From: Singulisphaera sp. GP187
GTDB lineage: Bacteria; Planctomycetota; UBA1135; UBA2386
DNA length: 49,265 nucleotides
NCBI GenBank assembly: GCA_945871815.1
Contig: CAMBXM010000008.1
Coordinates: forward strand, 1-49,265
Direction: 5' to 3'
Shown one piece after another: positions 19,382 through 27,665 of the stretch. The position numbers and the translations under genes were made by a program. Position 1 is the stretch's first letter, and the number at the start of each line of letters is the position of its first letter. The notes under the pieces were generated by a model. It was given only the letters and a program-made list of their open reading frames with translations, was not told where the DNA came from and did not search any database.

Positions 19382-22270
19382 TCAAGGATCGAGTTCGCGG
19401 CGCAGACTACGCAACGCCTGCAGCATCTCCGCCGAGGTCTCGGCATCCGGCGCCGCCAAGTAGTCATCGAGCAGCGTCCTGGCCTCCTCCTGGCGCTGCA
19501 GACGCCGCAACACCATGGCTCTCACGATCACTTGGCGACTGCGTTCCAACTGGTGCTGCACCTGCCAGTCGATCGCCTGCTGGCTCCGTTGTTCCAGTTC
19601 GTGGACATCTGCAGCGGGATCTTCGACCAAGCCCAAGACCAACAGCCACGCGGCCCACCACTGGTCTGGAGCGATTCGCAGACACAAGCGGAAAGCCGCC
19701 CGCGCACCCGACTCGTCGCCATTCTGGCGCGCAGCGATGCCCGCCTGCTCTTGCCGTCGCCAGATCGCCGCGAGCTGGAGCTTCACGGCGTCGAGCGGAA
19801 CTTCGGGCACGTTGAGCGCGACGCAGCGAAGCCATGCGTCGGCGGCAGCGGCATCGTCCTTGGCGATGAGCCGTTGGTAGCCGAGGTCGCGGAGGTTCTC
19901 GGCCAGCATCTCCGCCGTGTCTTCGAGGTCGGGCATCGCTCGCTGCAGCCGCTCCAGCGCTTCGATGGCCGAAGCGAATCGCCGCTGATCCCGCAGGATC
20001 CGGGCCCTGACGAGATCGACCGCAGGCTCCTGTGGATTGACCCGCAGGGCTCGTTCGATCATGCCCTGCAGCTCTGTGTGCGTGACGTCGGGTGCGGACA
20101 ACCGCTGCCGCGCCTTGTGCATCAGGAGACCGGACAGCAACCGCGCGGCGTCGCGATCACGCAGACCGGTTTGGTTGACGTAGTCCTGCAGGGAACCGAT
20201 TGCCTCGTCGAGGCGCCCCTGGCCCTGCAACGCCCGCGCGAGGCACAAACGCAAGCGCGGGTCCGCGGCGCGGCCCAGTTGAACGGCAATCGAGATGCCA
20301 CCGCGCGCGTACTCTTCGGCCTCGGCCGCCATCGCCCCGTCGAGACAGACTTCGGCAGCGCCAACCCAGGCCTCGGCAAGTTCCGGACTCCGTCCGGCGG
20401 CGCGGCGAAAGCACGCGATGGCCTTCAAGCTCTGCCCCTTCAGGCGAGCGAAGACGCCCGCGGCATACTCGAGTTGGGCATCCTCCGCCTTGTCCTTGCG
20501 CGCTGCCTCGATCTGGCGCTCGATCGCAGTCAATCGGGGATCGGCCGGGGCGACTGCAGCGCCACCCGTCGAGGCGACCAACGCCTCGACCGCCAGCAGC
20601 ACCTCGGCCGCAGCGATGCGAGCGTCGCTGGGTCGCAGCGACTTCGCGCGCTCGAGCGCTCGGACAGCCGCCTCGCCTTCGCCGGCGAGCCGCAGCGGCG
20701 TGATCGACGACAGCAAGGTCTCGACCAGAAGCTGCTCGGCAACCGGCCGCGACACCCTGCCCGAGTCTGCGATGCGCTCGGTGGCGGCCAAGGCGCGCCG
20801 ACAGGCAAGCGAGGCCGCTTCGAGCCGGTTCTCTGCCAGCGCAAACTGCAGCAGCAACAACTGCGCACGGCGTTCGTGTTCGGGATAGCGTGCCGCGGCC
20901 ACCGCTCGCTCGGCGAGCTCCTTGGTGGCAGCGAGATCGACGACCGACGCACCTTCGTGACGTCGCGAGGTCGCTTGGATGAGGTTCAGTAGCGCGACCG
21001 CATTGACAGGATCTTGCTCGAGGCTGTCGCACCACAGCTGCTCGCTCGAGCCGAAGGTCGGCGCGCGCTGCCAGGTCGCGACCAACAGCACGAACACCAC
21101 CGCCACCCCCACGACACAAGGCCAGCGTCCTCGCTGTGGCACGAGCGAAAACAGCGCCACGGCCAGCCACGGCACGGCCAAGTACAGATAGCGGTCGGCG
21201 ACGCCGATCACGGACGCGGGGAATGCGGTGTTGAAGGGCAGCAGGGCGACGAAGAAGCCCGCGAGACCGATGCCGGTCCAACGCAGTCGCCGGTGGCAGC
21301 AACACATCAGCGCGACCAACAGCAGCACGCCGAGCGCGCCGGAAGCCGCGAACGCGCCAAGGCGGAAACGCTCGAGCGTTGCGACTTCGGGATAGAGGAC
21401 ATTGAGATGGGTCGGCCAAGCCGCCGTCATCGCGTAGTGCAGCAAGGCACCAGGAACCTGCGGCAGGCGATCGATGGCACCGCCGCCAATCATCGTTCCG
21501 GCGAGCGCTGCGTTGGACTGATGATGCAGAGCAATCGGCAACGTCGCGAGCAGTAGCACGAGCGGCGCGAGATAGGCGCGGCGGTCGCCGTGCAGCCAGA
21601 GCACGGTGAGGCCCGCGACCAGCGGCAACACGACCGCGGTGGCTTTGCTGTACATCGCCAACACGGCCAGTACGAACATCGCCACCAACTCCATGCGGCG
21701 GCCCGTGGTGACGAAACACGAAGTCCGCCACAGGGCCGCGAACACGAACACGCCGCAGAGCAGGTCCTTGCGACCACTCACCCAGGCAACCGACTCGCAC
21801 AGCGCCGGATGCACGACGAAGGCGCCGGCTGTAGCGCCCGCGACCACGACCGGCAGGCGCATCGCCAGGAGCCAACGCAGCAACAGCACGCCGGCGCATG
21901 CGTGTAGCAAGACGGCGACAAGGTGCGGCCCGAACGGGCGGCCGTCGAACCACCACCCATCGAGCCAGAGCGACGCATGGGCAACGGGCAGGTAGACGTC
22001 CGCGACCACGGCGCCCGGCCCAACCACGGCCCACAACCCTGCCAACACGCCGCGCTCGCGCGCGGCATCGTTGGCGGCGCGAAACAGCTCGTTGTCCGGC
22101 CCGAAGTAGAGGTTGTCGTCGAAGTTCAGGAAGCCCGCACCCGGCAGGCTCGGCCCGTACGCCAAGAGGGCGAGCAACGTGCAAGCCAAGGCCGCCAGCG
22201 CGAACGCCAGGGGTGGCAGTCGCGGCGATGCAGTCACCCGCACAACGGCGGCGTCGTTCGTGGAAGTCAC
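19382..22270 (-). CDS. TMTC-like membrane glycosyltransferase with C-terminal tetratricopeptide repeats
   Basis: About 962 aa from GTG 22270; GTG 22237 is also possible, and no ribosome-binding site settles it. The N-terminal half has about ten membrane helices. It contains the GT-C hallmarks seen in TMTC/PMT-type O-mannosyltransferases: an acidic loop after the first helix (FLNFDDNLYFG) and HPALCESVAWVSGRKDLLCG, the conserved 'HP..tE.vawv.gRkdLL' motif. The C-terminal ~480 residues are helical TPR-type repeats (for example KAIACFRRAAGRSPELAEAW). The combination suggests transfer of a lipid-linked sugar to exported proteins or glycans. It is divergent from the oxygenase gene across a 136-bp spacer. 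Confidence 0.8.
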   Translation of the reverse strand: MTSTNDAAVVRVTASPRLPPLAFALAALACTLLALLAYGPSLPGAGFLNFDDNLYFGPDNELFRAANDAARERGVLAGLWAVVGPGAVVADVYLPVAHASLWLDGWWFDGRPFGPHLVAVLLHACAGVLLLRWLLAMRLPVVVAGATAGAFVVHPALCESVAWVSGRKDLLCGVFVFAALWRTSCFVTTGRRMELVAMFVLAVLAMYSKATAVVLPLVAGLTVLWLHGDRRAYLAPLVLLLATLPIALHHQSNAALAGTMIGGGAIDRLPQVPGALLHYAMTAAWPTHLNVLYPEVATLERFRLGAFAASGALGVLLLVALMCCCHRRLRWTGIGLAGFFVALLPFNTAFPASVIGVADRYLYLAVPWLAVALFSLVPQRGRWPCVVGVAVVFVLLVATWQRAPTFGSSEQLWCDSLEQDPVNAVALLNLIQATSRRHEGASVVDLAATKELAERAVAAARYPEHERRAQLLLLQFALAENRLEAASLACRRALAATERIADSGRVSRPVAEQLLVETLLSSITPLRLAGEGEAAVRALERAKSLRPSDARIAAAEVLLAVEALVASTGGAAVAPADPRLTAIERQIEAARKDKAEDAQLEYAAGVFARLKGQSLKAIACFRRAAGRSPELAEAWVGAAEVCLDGAMAAEAEEYARGGISIAVQLGRAADPRLRLCLARALQGQGRLDEAIGSLQDYVNQTGLRDRDAARLLSGLLMHKARQRLSAPDVTHTELQGMIERALRVNPQEPAVDLVRARILRDQRRFASAIEALERLQRAMPDLEDTAEMLAENLRDLGYQRLIAKDDAAAADAWLRCVALNVPEVPLDAVKLQLAAIWRRQEQAGIAARQNGDESGARAAFRLCLRIAPDQWWAAWLLVLGLVEDPAADVHELEQRSQQAIDWQVQHQLERSRQVIVRAMVLRRLQRQEEARTLLDDYLAAPDAETSAEMLQALRSLRRELDP

Positions 22271-22406
22271 TAGCGTGGTCCGGAAGGCGAGCGACTGACT
22301 GTTGCACAGGACGGGCCTTTCGTCCACCGCGTGGAAGTCGCCGCCGTGAGCGATCGCGGCGACTGCATGCGTGACGCCGCTCCCGGCTTCGCGGTAGCGT
22401 GCGCGG

Positions 22407-23579
22407 GTGCCCACCAAAACGGACCGCCGTGCCAGCAACCGTGCAGTGGCCCTAGCCGCTACCGCGCGCATCCTGCCCCCGGGCAGCGAGGCGCTCGTGG
22501 CGAGTTGGCGGCGCCGGGAAAGGACGGCGTGGCCCTTGCGCCGGCGCGGCGTCGACTTCGGTTTCGTGCTCGCGCTGCGACGCGATCCGCTGGACCGCGC
22601 GGCCGCGCGCTATCGCTGGGATGCAAGCGAAGCCGTGTTCTTGCCTGGCATCGTTGCCTCGATCTTGCCCTCGGTCGCCGGCGCGATCGAAGCATCGCTG
22701 CAGATGTTCGAACGCCTGCGCAAAGGTCGCGATTTCCTCGACGAACTCGAACGCCGACTCCGCGACCAGCACGAGTTCGCCTACTCGGGGAGCACTGTCG
22801 AGCACCTGGACCCTCGCGACGTCGAGACCGTGTTCTTCGACGCCGCAACGGGGACCTTCGCTGGCGCCGCGGACCTGTGGGCCCGAGCGAGCTGGATCGC
22901 CAACGACGAAAGCGATCGTTCGCTGCGAATCCGCCACAGCAGCGGCGACGGCGCGGCAGACGGCTGGATGAGGGCTACCGAACGCACCACGCTGGCCGTC
23001 GATGCGCTCGCCCGCAGCGCCTTTCCAGAGTGCGCGGCCATCGATGGCTGCGGCGAGTTGCAGGGCCTGTTGCGCACGTTACTGGGGCGCCCCTACCACC
23101 TGTCCGAACGCATTCTCTACAACAACGCGCCGGACGGTGGCGCCGTGTTCCACCACGACGCCGAGCCGGGCCAACTCGGCGTCTGCTACACGCAACTGCA
23201 AGGGCGCACCACTTGGTTGACGCTCAGTAAGCGCCGGCTCGCGCGGCTCGTCGTGCGCCTTGGCCTCGCGACGAACGAACGCGCCGGCCTCGATCGACTC
23301 GACCACGACGGCGATCGCCAGATCTGGCAGCTTCTCAACCGCGATCTGGGCTTCGCCAAACACCTGTCGGCGCTCGGCGCGGTCTACGTCGTCGAGGAGG
23401 GCGACTCGATCCTGCTGCCGTCGCAGGGCTTCGACGACTGCGCCTGGCACTCCGTGATCGCCCTCGGAGATCGCCCGAGCCTGGCCCACAGCTACGGCAT
23501 CTTCCCGCTGCTCGGCGAGGATGCGGCAACCGTAGCCATGGCCCCTGCCAGTCGACGCGGCCCGAAGGTGGCGCCGTGA
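22407..23579 (+). CDS. Putative 2-oxoglutarate/Fe(II) oxygenase (JmjC/cupin-like)
   Basis: A 390-aa protein. A double-stranded beta-helix with a metal triad is suggested by H249-H250-D251 (AVFHHDAEPGQLGVC, an HxD motif) and the distal H348 in GDSILLPSQGFDDCAWHSVI. The aromatic/basic stretch TTWLTLSKRRL between them may help hold the co-substrate. The N-terminal half (FGFVLALRRDPLDRAAARYR onward) is helical and unassigned. The substrate is unknown; protein hydroxylation is one possibility. Its stop overlaps the start of the uracil-DNA glycosylase by 4 nt (GTGA). Confidence 0.6.
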   Translation: MPTKTDRRASNRAVALAATARILPPGSEALVASWRRRERTAWPLRRRGVDFGFVLALRRDPLDRAAARYRWDASEAVFLPGIVASILPSVAGAIEASLQMFERLRKGRDFLDELERRLRDQHEFAYSGSTVEHLDPRDVETVFFDAATGTFAGAADLWARASWIANDESDRSLRIRHSSGDGAADGWMRATERTTLAVDALARSAFPECAAIDGCGELQGLLRTLLGRPYHLSERILYNNAPDGGAVFHHDAEPGQLGVCYTQLQGRTTWLTLSKRRLARLVVRLGLATNERAGLDRLDHDGDRQIWQLLNRDLGFAKHLSALGAVYVVEEGDSILLPSQGFDDCAWHSVIALGDRPSLAHSYGIFPLLGEDAATVAMAPASRRGPKVAP

Positions 23580-24439
23580 CCGAAAGCCAAGACCGCCTGC
23601 GACTCCACCTGCAGAACACCCTGCAGAACGCACTCTCAGGCTACGGCGCCGATCTCTTGCTCGCAGTGCCGAAGCTGGTGCTGGCTGTGCCACAGTCGGA
23701 GCCGAAGGACCCGGGCCCTGTCACGTCGGTGACAACCTCACCGCCACAATCGGGCTCACCGCCACAATCGGAACCGGGGATCGAACCGAGCGCGCCGCCA
23801 GTGCGTGCACCGGCGCCTGCACCGGCGGCAGCGACAGCAACCGACGCGGTCGCCGATCGCCTGAACGTGCTTCGCACCGAGGCACTCGCGTGCAAGCTGT
23901 GCAAGCTGTGCGAGAGCCGCCGTTCCGTCGTGTTCGGCGAGGGTGCCCGCCAACCCGACGTGATGTTTGTTGGCGAGGCCCCCGGAGCGGTTGAGGACCA
24001 GACCGGCCGGCCCTTCGTTGGCCCAGCCGGCCAGCTGCTCGACCGCATTCTCGACGGCGCCATGGGCCTGCGTCGCGAGGAGGTCTACATCGCCAACGTC
24101 AACAAGTGCCGGCCACCCGGCAATCGCGACCCGGAACCCGAGGAAGTCGCCGCCTGCCTACCCTATCTGCGCCAACAAGTGGCGCTGCTGCAGCCGAAGG
24201 TGATCGTGGCCCTGGGTCGGATCGCGGCCCACAACCTGCTCAAGACCGAGGCACCGATGCGCGAGTTGCGCGGCCGCGAGCTCCGCTACGAGGGCATTCC
24301 ACTGGTCGTGACCTGGCACCCGGCGTTCTTGCTGCGCGACCCCTCGCGCAAGGCCGAAACCTGGATCGATATCAAACGCGTGAACCGCATGCTCGGGCGG
24401 CCGGAAGACCCCCGTCGCTCGCCTGACACCGGTGCCTGA
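23576..24439 (+). CDS. udg: Uracil-DNA glycosylase, family 4 (iron-sulfur type)
   Basis: 287 aa, starting at GTG 23576 inside the previous stop. The enzyme removes uracil from DNA at the first step of base excision repair. Motif A is VGEAPGAVEDQTGRPFVGPA. NVNKCRPPGNRDPEPEE follows, and the C-terminal loop is TWHPAFLLRDP with H248. Cluster cysteines are C106/C109 (or C112) with C178 and C194, as in the thermophile-type enzymes with a [4Fe-4S] cluster. An N-terminal ~95-residue Pro/Ala-rich extension precedes the core and is not part of the catalytic domain, so the protein is longer than the usual ~200 aa. Confidence 0.92.
   Translation: MTESQDRLRLHLQNTLQNALSGYGADLLLAVPKLVLAVPQSEPKDPGPVTSVTTSPPQSGSPPQSEPGIEPSAPPVRAPAPAPAAATATDAVADRLNVLRTEALACKLCKLCESRRSVVFGEGARQPDVMFVGEAPGAVEDQTGRPFVGPAGQLLDRILDGAMGLRREEVYIANVNKCRPPGNRDPEPEEVAACLPYLRQQVALLQPKVIVALGRIAAHNLLKTEAPMRELRGRELRYEGIPLVVTWHPAFLLRDPSRKAETWIDIKRVNRMLGRPEDPRRSPDTGA
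23737..23771 (+). repeat. In-frame 18-bp tandem duplication in the glycosylase N-terminal linker
   Basis: A 17-bp identical stretch (CTCACCGCCACAATCGG) occurs at 23737-23753 and 23755-23771, period 18. It encodes SPPQSG followed by SPPQSE. It lies in the disordered linker, so copy number should not affect catalysis. Confidence 0.85.
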
Positions 24440-24784
24440 AATCCTGTTGGTTTCGCGTGTTGGCCGTTCTTGACCGTGCCCATGCACGCCGCTACCGTCC
24501 GCCGGTCCCTGCGTGGGAACCTTGTGGTTCTTGCGCACGGAGACTGCTTCGCAGACCCCGTTCCGAGGCCTGAACACCGTGCGACTCGCTGACGTCACGG
24601 TTGCCCAGACGCATCGACGAGCCCTGCCGAGTTGTGCTCTTTCCCGTCGTCTTGGTTGAGACTCACCTCGCATTCGGCCTTCGCCGCGAGCCCCTGCGGC
24701 AACAGCCGACGCAAGGTGATCCGCTTGTCCCTCCCCTCGGACCGCTACTCCCTCTCTGCTACGCCCTCATTGGGCAGGCATACC
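24440..24784 (+). promoter_or_regulatory. Leader region of the secretin operon, with a weak sigma-70-like promoter at 24470-24498
   Basis: This 345-bp stretch carries no supported gene; the open frames in it have non-protein-like composition. TTGACC at 24470-24475 and TACCGT at 24493-24498 are separated by 17 bp, a partial match to a housekeeping promoter. The last ~60 bases before the start are pyrimidine-rich. A CAGG at about 24775 is the only candidate ribosome-binding site. Confidence 0.3.
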
Positions 24785-27460
24785 ATGATCAAGGTCGAGA
24801 CCCTGCGCCTTCGCGGCCTCTGTGCGTCCTCGCTGCTCGCACTCGCTGCATGTTCTGGCACCATGAGTTCCGGATCTGGTTACTCAGGATCTGGAAACCC
24901 AGGTTCCCTGACGAACCAGGGCCAAGTGATGAGCGAGGCAGAGACGGCATCAGCGAGCACGCAGACGGCAGCGACTGCGATTGGCCTCGCTGCCGTCGAC
25001 CGCAACAACCCGCAAGGCGACGCGCAAGACCCGCAAGGCCGGCCGAGCACGCAAGCCCTCCTGCAAGGCGCGCTGCAGAATGCGCGACGCTCCATGGAGG
25101 CTCGTCTGTTTGCCGATGCGCGCAACGAGGCAGCCTTTGCCTTGGAGCTCGACAACCAGAACCCGGAAGCCCGCGAGATCCTCCGGCGCTGCAACGAGGT
25201 GCTGGGCGATCGAGTAGCTACGGTCGGTGGCCGCTTCGCCGACGAGATCCTGCGCAACCGCATCGCCGCGGAACGCGACCGGACCCTGGTCGAGCGTGAA
25301 CTCGAGCAAGCCAACGCCCACATGCAGCAGGGCGCCTACGGCCGTGCAATCGAGAACTACCAGCGGTCGCTCGCGACCCTTCGGCTGTCGCCGCACTTCC
25401 AACCCAACGACCCCCTGCTCCGGCGCGCCGAGGCTGAGTTCGAAGCCGCTTCGAAGCGGAAGCTGGAATCCGACAAGCAGAGCCTGCAGAACCAGGAGGC
25501 CGCCTCCAAGGCCGAACTGGATCGCATCGCCAAGCAGCAGCAGGAGTCGCGCGAGGCGCGGGTCGAGCGCCTGCTCGAAGATGCAAACAAGCAGTTCCTC
25601 GCGGGGCAGTATGACGGCTCCGTCGAGCGCATCGATCAAGCGCTGCAGATCGACCCGACCAACACCGCAGCGACGCAACTGCGCGACGTTGCGGACCGCG
25701 CGCGCCACAACAGCGCCATGGAGCTCAACCGCGAGCAGTGGCGCCAGGAGTGGAACGCGACGGTGTTGGAGAACCAGCAGTCGAACATGCCGCAGACCGA
25801 GACGGTCGTGTTCGATCCGATCCGATGGGCGGAAGTCTCGCAGCGCAAGCAGCAAGCCTTCGCAACCCCGGCGGAGCTCGACAGCCCGGAGAACCGCGCC
25901 ATCGAACGGAAGCTGGCGGAGACCTCGTTGGAGCACAACTTCCCGAGCGCCTCGGTCCAGGACTGGGCGACCTACTACGGCAACCTGACAGGGGTGACGT
26001 TTGTGGTCGGTCCGGATGTCGCCGGCATGGATGCGACCGCGACCACTCTGACCGACTTCCGTCTGTCGCGCCGCTCGGTAGGTGAGGCACTGAAGGTCAT
26101 CCAGGCCCAGACGGGCGTCGCCTACCGTATCAACCACGGATTGGTGCAACTGGTCACCCCAGAGAACGCGATCGGCACGCTTTACTACGATCGCTACAAC
26201 GTCAGTGACCTCGTTACCGGCTTCACCAGCAAGCCAGGCCCGGACCTCAAGCTCAAGGCCCCGGACGATGACACGCCACTGTTCCCCGAAGTCGACGAAG
26301 AGCCGGCGCCAGCGGTTGTCAACGACAGTCGCCTCCAGGACATCCTGAAAGAAGCCGTCGCCACAGGTCGCTGGGACGGCAGCCCGTTCACGATGAACTT
26401 CCAGGCCGGCATGCTCATGGTGCGGGCCGACAAGGACACCCATGATTCGGTGCTGAAGCTGCTGCGCGATCTGCGCCGAAATGTCGGCATCCAGATCGAT
26501 GTCGAATCGCGCTTCCTCAAGGTCGAAGACAACTTCCTCGAAGACGTCGGTGTCGACCTTCGCGGCCTCGGCGATCAGTCGTCGCAGGGGCTCCCCGGCC
26601 GTGGTCTCGAGACTCGGCCCAATGCGAGCTTTGACGACTTCGGGCCATCGCAGCAGCAGAACGCCGCAACGCCGGGACTCCTCGGCACAGGCACGGAACC
26701 CGGCATCTTCTTCGATGACGGCAACGACGGCGACTACATGGCCCGCGCCGAGAATCTGTTTGACCGCACCCTGGGCGGCGACGGCGGCATGAACAACCTC
26801 GGTGGTCTCTCGCTGCAGTATGCCTTCCTCGACGACACCGAGGTCGAGGCCGTGTTGCGCGCGGTCAGCAAGCAGGAGCGCAGCGAGCAGATCGAGGCAC
26901 CGCGCCTGCTGATCTACAACAACACGCGCGCCAGCATGCACGTGCTCAATGAGATCAGCTACATCAAGGACTTCGAGGTCGAGATCGCGCAGGCCGCCGG
27001 CGTCGCGAACCCAGTGATCGGAACCGTCTATGACGGCGTGACGCTGGACGTTCGGCCCGTGGTCGACAGCGACCTGAAGTTCATCACCATGGAGCTGCGC
27101 CCGACGGTGATGACGCTGCAGCTGCCGATCCCGAACTTCACGACCACACTGGGCGTCGGTCAGCCGATTTCGATCCAGCTGCCGGAAGTCTCCCTGCAAC
27201 GAGTTCGGACCACGGTCACGCTGCCCGATGGTGCGACCATGATGCTCGGCGGCATGCGCCTGGTCGAACGGCAGAACTTGGTGTCCGGTGTGCCGATCCT
27301 CAAGGACCTGCCCGGCATTTCGTTCTTGTTCAGTCGCAAAGGCCAGTCGATGCAGAACCGCAAGATCCTCATCCTGATCAATGCCAAGATCGTGATCATG
27401 GAAGAGCTGCAGCCCGACTCAATGACCCTGCCCGACGCCGGCGTCGCCGCGAGCAAGTAA
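24785..27460 (+). CDS. TPR-secretin outer-membrane lipoprotein (secretin 1)
   Basis: 891 aa from ATG 24785, which opens a lipoprotein signal with lipobox LAAC (Cys23). A longer frame to 24632 is rejected. Residues ~60-330 are helical, with TPR-like and coiled-coil stretches. An N0/STN-like domain lies near 395-460 (NLTGVTFVVGPDVAGMDA, SVGEALKVIQAQTGVAYRI) and an N1-like segment near 534-560. The secretin channel domain follows: IDVESRFLKVEDNFLEDVGV, then the family signature VTLPDGATMMLGGMRL, VPILKDLPGISFLF and a terminal KILILINAKIVI. Secretins form giant gated outer-membrane rings. An Asp/Gly loop (FFDDGNDGDYMARAENLF, residues 642-659) recurs in secretin 2. It heads the cassette with the TPR, ExbB and ExbD genes. 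Confidence 0.88.
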   Translation: MIKVETLRLRGLCASSLLALAACSGTMSSGSGYSGSGNPGSLTNQGQVMSEAETASASTQTAATAIGLAAVDRNNPQGDAQDPQGRPSTQALLQGALQNARRSMEARLFADARNEAAFALELDNQNPEAREILRRCNEVLGDRVATVGGRFADEILRNRIAAERDRTLVERELEQANAHMQQGAYGRAIENYQRSLATLRLSPHFQPNDPLLRRAEAEFEAASKRKLESDKQSLQNQEAASKAELDRIAKQQQESREARVERLLEDANKQFLAGQYDGSVERIDQALQIDPTNTAATQLRDVADRARHNSAMELNREQWRQEWNATVLENQQSNMPQTETVVFDPIRWAEVSQRKQQAFATPAELDSPENRAIERKLAETSLEHNFPSASVQDWATYYGNLTGVTFVVGPDVAGMDATATTLTDFRLSRRSVGEALKVIQAQTGVAYRINHGLVQLVTPENAIGTLYYDRYNVSDLVTGFTSKPGPDLKLKAPDDDTPLFPEVDEEPAPAVVNDSRLQDILKEAVATGRWDGSPFTMNFQAGMLMVRADKDTHDSVLKLLRDLRRNVGIQIDVESRFLKVEDNFLEDVGVDLRGLGDQSSQGLPGRGLETRPNASFDDFGPSQQQNAATPGLLGTGTEPGIFFDDGNDGDYMARAENLFDRTLGGDGGMNNLGGLSLQYAFLDDTEVEAVLRAVSKQERSEQIEAPRLLIYNNTRASMHVLNEISYIKDFEVEIAQAAGVANPVIGTVYDGVTLDVRPVVDSDLKFITMELRPTVMTLQLPIPNFTTTLGVGQPISIQLPEVSLQRVRTTVTLPDGATMMLGGMRLVERQNLVSGVPILKDLPGISFLFSRKGQSMQNRKILILINAKIVIMEELQPDSMTLPDAGVAASK

Positions 27461-27665
27461 CACCCCTAGCGGGGCGCGTGCTGCTGTCTCAGCGCTCGCG
27501 CCCTTGGCGATTGGCTCCACTGAACCGATCGCTATGTTCAGCGTTCCTTGTCCAACGCGTGGTGAGACCCCTCCGCGCGCTGGTCTTTGCCCGAGTCGGT
27601 GGCGCCCGCATGCACCCTCGGGCGCAATCCGAATCGTGCCTCTTCTGCATTCTGGAGTCAGCCTC

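Noticed and set aside
20157-22307. Minus-strand 716-codon frame overlapping the glycosyltransferase
   Set aside because: It is in a different frame of the same strand, is very Arg/Ala-rich, and lacks the membrane helices and motifs that the real gene shows.
24950-27199. Minus-strand 749-codon frame opposite secretin 1
   Set aside because: Antisense shadow; the forward frame has a signal peptide, TPR and secretin motifs.
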